NCBI GenBank assembly: GCA_017471245.1
Contig: JAFUVB010000114.1
Span: 1 to 44,599 of the forward strand
Length of the DNA: 44,599 nt
Direction of reading: 5' to 3'
Source: Prevotella sp.
GTDB lineage: Bacteria > Bacteroidota > Bacteroidia > Bacteroidales > Bacteroidaceae
Shown: piece after piece, positions 41,326 to 44,599 of the stretch
Position numbering within the stretch: position 1 is the stretch's first letter
Layout: each line of letters begins with the position of its first letter
The notes under the pieces: generated by a model
Told to the model about the DNA's origin: nothing
Database searches by the model: none
Seen by the model: only the letters and a program-made list of their open reading frames with translations
Program-made: the position numbers and the translations under genes

Positions 41326-42215
41326 CACGATATACTAAGACATACTCATCACCAAGTCAGTTGGTAGCTTTGCTGCACTCGCGTGGATTAAGCGTCGCAG
41401 ATGTGGCAAAGGCGGAGAACTATCTTCGTCACATCGGATATTATAGGTTCAGCGCCTATCTCTATCCGCTGCTGTCGACGCCCAAGGAGAATCATGTGTT
41501 CAAACCAGGCACGGCTTTCCGCCAAGCACTGGACATGTATCGCTTCGACAGACATCTGCGACTGCTGATGTTCAATGAGATTGAGAAGATAGAGATTGCT
41601 GTCCGCAGTGCTATCGTCAATATAACAAGCCGCGAAACGGGGAATCCCTTTTGGATGACCGATCCGTCATGTTTCTATGATGCCAGTACATTTGTAAAGA
41701 CAAGGCAACTCATAGATGCGGAGTTAGCCAAGTCCCGCGAAGATTTCATTGAACATTTCCGCAATACCTATTCTGACCCTTATCCACCTTCGTGGATGCT
41801 GGCTGAGATACTTCCATTGGGTGTGCTGACAAGGATATACGACAACGTCAGGAGCAACCAGATTCGTAAGAAGATAGCACAGGAGTTCTCTTTGGGTATA
41901 CCCGTGTTCAACTCTTGGATGACAATCATCACTGTCGCCAGAAACAATTGTGGACACCATGCACGTGTATGGAACCGCACTTTTGCACTGAGGGTTTTGA
42001 CTCAGCGGCGCATGACCCGGCCATGGATAACAATTCCTGTCAACCAGAAGAAAGCCTATTTCAGCCTCTGCATCATCAAATTCTTCCTCGACATCATTTC
42101 CCCTCATAATGACATGAAGTCCAAGATTGATGCACTTCTTACCGACTACCCAGCCATTGATACCGCAGCGATGGGCTTTCCGCGTGGTTGGGAAAGTGAA
42201 CCGCTGTGGCAATGA
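41322..42215 (+). CDS. abiF: AbiF/Abi_2-family abortive infection protein (HEPN nuclease-like)
   Basis: A 297-aa protein of the Abi_2 family (AbiD/AbiF). N-terminal LRHIGYYRFSAY at 35-46 is the family hallmark. A HEPN-type RX4H motif is present at R207-H212 (RNNCGHH), so RNase activity is expected. The only plausible start is GTG at 41322: no ATG lies near in frame, and an in-frame TAA is at 41295-41297. In related systems the protein is a toxin that stops growth during phage infection, held in check by the upstream RNA. The gene is alone, without a protein antitoxin, which fits RNA control. Confidence 0.88.
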   Translation: MARYTKTYSSPSQLVALLHSRGLSVADVAKAENYLRHIGYYRFSAYLYPLLSTPKENHVFKPGTAFRQALDMYRFDRHLRLLMFNEIEKIEIAVRSAIVNITSRETGNPFWMTDPSCFYDASTFVKTRQLIDAELAKSREDFIEHFRNTYSDPYPPSWMLAEILPLGVLTRIYDNVRSNQIRKKIAQEFSLGIPVFNSWMTIITVARNNCGHHARVWNRTFALRVLTQRRMTRPWITIPVNQKKAYFSLCIIKFFLDIISPHNDMKSKIDALLTDYPAIDTAAMGFPRGWESEPLWQ

Positions 42216-42246
42216 AGCTTTGTCCCTGTGATTTTGCCCTCTATGT

Positions 42247-43104
42247 TCATAGTTCTGCTACTCTTCCTAATTTCCGTTCCCATATATAATCTTTTCCATC
42301 CTTGATAATATACAACAACATGTACAGCGTGCCGTATGGAAGAATACTCTTTATACGCGGTTCTACCAAATCTATATCACCTCTAACCAAATCATAAGCA
42401 TCGAACTCTTTATTATTATCTGTTTCTTTTTTCATTGTACCTGCAACTATATAAGATACAGCCAGCCCAGATGTGATTATGGCTTCTCTGACGATTCCTT
42501 TTCGTTTTGTGTTTAGTATGATGATGGTATCTGATGCCATGATTGCGTCTTTTTCTTTGTCTGAAACGACAGCGCTTTGTTGAATTGAGTCTTTCAATGA
42601 CGAAGAGAAGCCACGTGTGCACTGGTGGACATTGTACATGAATGAAGAGAAGTCATCTGCATGGAATCGCTGTCTATATTTTGAAGAAATCTCTTTTAAC
42701 TGATACGCCATTTCCCTAAAGTTCTTTTTTAGAATAGCCCTTTTAAAACCAAACTTCTCTCCTACTTCAATGAATACTGTTTTTTCTCCCCTGCTGCCAT
42801 TAAGTTTGAATGGCAATATTTCATAATCAGCTACCACGGCAATGCTGTCATAGTAAATGCTGTCATATACAGCGTTCTTGTCGCTGTAAATGGAATTGCT
42901 GACATCCATTATCAGGTTTTTAAGACTATCAGCAAGCCATTGTTGATTAAACTGTTTCTCCTCATCTTGGATATATGAAGTATAACGCGACGCGTGGATT
43001 TCTGTGCCATCTGGCATAGATATGATAACGGAATTGACAGATTGGGAATATAGCGGTTGTGCCGTTGTAATCAATGTAATAATAAACAATAATAAGTTCC
43101 TCAT
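42247..43104 (-). CDS. Secreted hypothetical protein, 285 aa
   Basis: An N-terminal signal peptide (hydrophobic residues 3-20, ending LYSQS) indicates export. No known domain is recognised. The middle contains helices rich in Lys and Glu (KNFREMAYQLKEISSKYRQRF), the C-terminal third has strands and hydrophobic segments (YGTLYMLLYIIKDGK). AT-rich. Convergent with abiF 31 nt away and not obviously in an operon. Confidence 0.65.
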   Translation of the reverse strand: MRNLLLFIITLITTAQPLYSQSVNSVIISMPDGTEIHASRYTSYIQDEEKQFNQQWLADSLKNLIMDVSNSIYSDKNAVYDSIYYDSIAVVADYEILPFKLNGSRGEKTVFIEVGEKFGFKRAILKKNFREMAYQLKEISSKYRQRFHADDFSSFMYNVHQCTRGFSSSLKDSIQQSAVVSDKEKDAIMASDTIIILNTKRKGIVREAIITSGLAVSYIVAGTMKKETDNNKEFDAYDLVRGDIDLVEPRIKSILPYGTLYMLLYIIKDGKDYIWERKLGRVAEL

Positions 43105-43203
43105 CTTAGTATTTCGTTATGAATGTATTTACAAAACTTTTTCATTACAAATGATTTATAATGCTGTGTTGTTTTTCCCTTGTAACAAAAGGACGTCCCC
43201 TTG

Positions 43204-43593
43204 TCAACTGGTCCTCTGGTCAAACTGGTCAAGATAAGACATCACCGTTTCCATGTCTCCGATCACAACATCAAATAAATACATAGAATCGGTATACTTC
43301 TCTAAAAACTTCAGTGAAGACTCAAAGCAACGTACAACATAATGAGAATATGATTCGTTCTCTATTATGTCACAGCAAAAACAATCGTATGTTTCACTCT
43401 GACGAATCGTTTCATTAGATTGAATATATACGTCGATGCCTACTACTGGCAATAGATCATTCCGAGCATAGTTGATGATCGAAATGGCATCACCTCTATC
43501 AAAGGCCATACCTCCCTCATATCCAAGAGGTGAGAGCTCGTGAATTCTCCAACCTTTTTTCATTGCTAATATCCTAAATTCATTTAAATTCAT
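43204..43593 (-). CDS. Imm40-like immunity protein
   Basis: A 129-aa soluble protein. The stretch GGMAFDRGDAISIINYARNDLLPVVGIDVYI at about 27-57 resembles the Imm40 pattern (a hydrophobic-acidic helix followed by a G-x-DV strand). Imm40 proteins neutralise polymorphic toxins of neighbouring cells, yet no toxin gene is in the window. I chose ATG 43593 because the promoter at 43676-43707 would start transcription near 43669, below the earlier ATG at 43755. Identification is tentative. Confidence 0.5.
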   Translation of the reverse strand: MNLNEFRILAMKKGWRIHELSPLGYEGGMAFDRGDAISIINYARNDLLPVVGIDVYIQSNETIRQSETYDCFCCDIIENESYSHYVVRCFESSLKFLEKYTDSMYLFDVVIGDMETVMSYLDQFDQRTS

Positions 43594-43675
43594 ATAGCGT
43601 CTTATTTTTTTACTCACCACGGAATCATGGGTTCGGTTCAATTGATCATTCAGTTGTCGGCAATTTTTTCGATGA

Positions 43676-43707
43676 CAAATATAATAACATATTCCCGAAT
43701 TTCCAAA
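43676..43707 (-). promoter_or_regulatory. Promoter of the Imm40-like gene
   Basis: Minus strand: TTTG (43707-43704), a 20-nt spacer, TATATTTG (43683-43676). Confidence 0.65.
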
Positions 43708-43802
43708 TGATTTCTCGATAAAATGAACGACAGGTGCTTCCCTATGATTACCCATGATTCACTTCCCCTGATCACTCTGATCAACTATTTTTAGCATATT
43801 TA

Positions 43803-43855
43803 GCGCCATAATCGCGCGATAATTGAAAATAATTGCTTATCTTTGCGCCATAATC
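43803..43855 (+). promoter_or_regulatory. Promoter and candidate operator of the PIN toxin-antitoxin pair
   Basis: TATCTTTG -7 box at 43838-43845; the -33 half is unclear. An 11-nt direct repeat GCGCCATAATC flanks it (43803-43813 and 43845-43855), and ATCGCGCGAT at 43811-43820 is a perfect palindrome. Such elements would suit autoregulation by an antitoxin. Confidence 0.5.
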
Positions 43856-43874
43856 CATCAATTACGACAGTATT

Positions 43875-44054
43875 ATGAGCGAAAGAGACAAACAGATTGA
43901 GAAGGAGCGCAAGGGCGTGGTCGAACTGCTCCTGAAGAAAAACGGACTGACACGCAGGCAACTCGTAGATGATCTCGTAGGCATGTGGGCAGCCAGTTGG
44001 GCGCATATACTGACCGAGGAGGAGAAGAAGCAATTCCCGCATTTAGTATTCTGA
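43875..44054 (+). CDS. Candidate antitoxin, 59 aa
   Basis: ATG 43875 to TGA 44052-44054. Acidic/basic helical start MSERDKQIEKERKGVVELLLKK, then a short helix-turn-helix-like LTRRQLVDDLVGMWAA. It ends 3 nt before the PIN gene and is preceded by a promoter with a palindrome. The size, charge and spacing match antitoxins of PIN toxins, although I cannot assign a known antitoxin family. Confidence 0.65.
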   Translation: MSERDKQIEKERKGVVELLLKKNGLTRRQLVDDLVGMWAASWAHILTEEEKKQFPHLVF

Positions 44055-44057
44055 CCC

Positions 44058-44501
44058 ATGACCCACAAGGCAAGTAACTTTAATCCAAACCACATCTTCG
44101 TGGACACCAACGTGCTCGTGGGTGGATACAGTGGCGATGCCCGATTCCAGAAGGATGCAGACTGTTTGCACTATCTCTACTCTCTCACGGGCAAACGGCT
44201 CTACATCTCTACACTCAGTGTGGCGCAGCTCATCTCCATGTTCCAGAAAAAGAGGAGCAACGACGAGATAGTCCGCATCGTACGCGACCTACAGCACCAC
44301 TTCACCGTCATAGACTTCACCGTCCGCGACATCGATGCCGCTCTTGTCGAGAACGGTGGCGACATTGAGGACAATGTGCAGTATGTGTTGGCACGGAAAC
44401 AAAAATGCAACGTCATCATCACAAACAACTTCAAGGACTACCGTCTCTTCTTCAACGTCCGTGTCATCAAGCCAGAGCGCGTAAGATCTATTTCTCAGTA
44501 A
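44058..44501 (+). CDS. PIN-domain toxin (VapC-like RNase)
   Basis: A 147-aa PIN protein. The first catalytic acid is D16 in FVDTNVL; a conserved ITNNFKDY is at 121-128, with acids D102, E104 and D105 before it. The usual second acid (often Glu in the ISTLSVAQL segment at about 50-59) is Q57, so metal binding may differ. In this family PIN toxins cut tRNA or rRNA. Adjacent antitoxin candidate upstream. Confidence 0.8.
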   Translation: MTHKASNFNPNHIFVDTNVLVGGYSGDARFQKDADCLHYLYSLTGKRLYISTLSVAQLISMFQKKRSNDEIVRIVRDLQHHFTVIDFTVRDIDAALVENGGDIEDNVQYVLARKQKCNVIITNNFKDYRLFFNVRVIKPERVRSISQ

Positions 44502-44522
44502 ACTCTAATTCCCCCAACCCCT

Positions 44523-44599
44523 ATGCAGAAAGTGTGTGAGACGATAGGATTATTTAACGCGGAATATTTGGCAGTGTCAGATATTCCCATAAACACACA
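44523..44599 (+). CDS. Start of a possible gene running off the right edge
   Basis: ATG 44523 opens a frame with no stop up to the edge; it begins MQKVCETIGLFNAEYLAVSD. It follows the PIN gene by 21 nt. Too short to assign. Confidence 0.35.
   Translation, partial: MQKVCETIGLFNAEYLAVSDIPINT

Noticed and set aside
43594-43755. N-terminal 54-residue extension of the Imm40-like protein
   Set aside because: A consensus promoter at 43676-43707 lies inside the extension, and the extension shows no conserved features.
1-44599. tRNA, rRNA, insertion sequence or prophage genes
   Set aside because: I looked for cloverleaf-like arms, transposase, integrase and phage structural proteins and saw none.

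Overview
The window reads as chromosomal DNA of a Bacteroidales bacterium, most like Prevotella or a close relative in Prevotellaceae. Evidence: many genes carry the Bacteroidetes sigma-ABfr promoter (TTTG or TTG, about 19-20 nt, TAnnTTTG). There are three SusC/SusD (RagA/RagB) transport pairs, a FimB/Mfa2-type fimbrial lipoprotein, and DUF families common in this phylum (DUF4254, DUF4956, DUF2490, DUF3826). Intergenic gaps are filled with short tandem repeats. I saw no rRNA, tRNA, transposase or integrase.

Layout. 1-4.1 kb: a gene end, a 57-codon ORF, then a leftward operon of two deoxynucleoside kinases, a U32 peptidase, SufE and a SpoU/TrmH methyltransferase. 4.3-6.3 kb: a four-helix-bundle protein fused to a topoisomerase-type zinc ribbon, bracketed by CGAAATAACG repeats, and a hotdog thioesterase whose leader holds seven tandem five-codon ORFs. 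6.3-11 kb: a papain-like lipoprotein peptidase, a VTC-DUF4956-DUF2490 polyphosphate-type operon ending in a terminator, and a FimB/Mfa2 lipoprotein. 11-16 kb: rubredoxin, GT9 glycosyltransferase and DUF4254 leftward; acpP-fabF-rnc rightward. 16-32.5 kb: three SusC/SusD pairs, two leftward and one rightward, all from near-identical promoters. The middle pair has a broken susC 5' end in its leader, and the third susC has a G8 tract in its coding sequence. 33-40.3 kb: a secreted sugar isomerase-DUF3826 fusion, a short MGMT-like protein, a mutarotase, and three genes resembling oxidative L-fucose or deoxyhexose breakdown (zinc dehydrogenase, lactonase-type amidohydrolase, aldo/keto reductase), then a nucleotidyltransferase. 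40.5-44.6 kb: an accessory, partly AT-rich stretch with an Abi_2/AbiF HEPN protein, an Imm40-like protein, hypothetical proteins and a PIN toxin-antitoxin pair.

The most interesting item is the AbiF locus at 41.23-42.2 kb. A canonical promoter starts a short structured leader (hairpin 41270-41307) that matches the known abiF RNA arrangement. Its loop can form a perfect 6-bp pseudoknot that pairs the GTG start codon of the HEPN gene. Next is an array family found twice (16.07-16.26 kb and 32.98-33.26 kb): 25-nt palindromes separated by 39-40 nt. The units share a core and look like a mobile or structured element rather than CRISPR. Several unrelated intergenic arrays share a period of about 22 bp.
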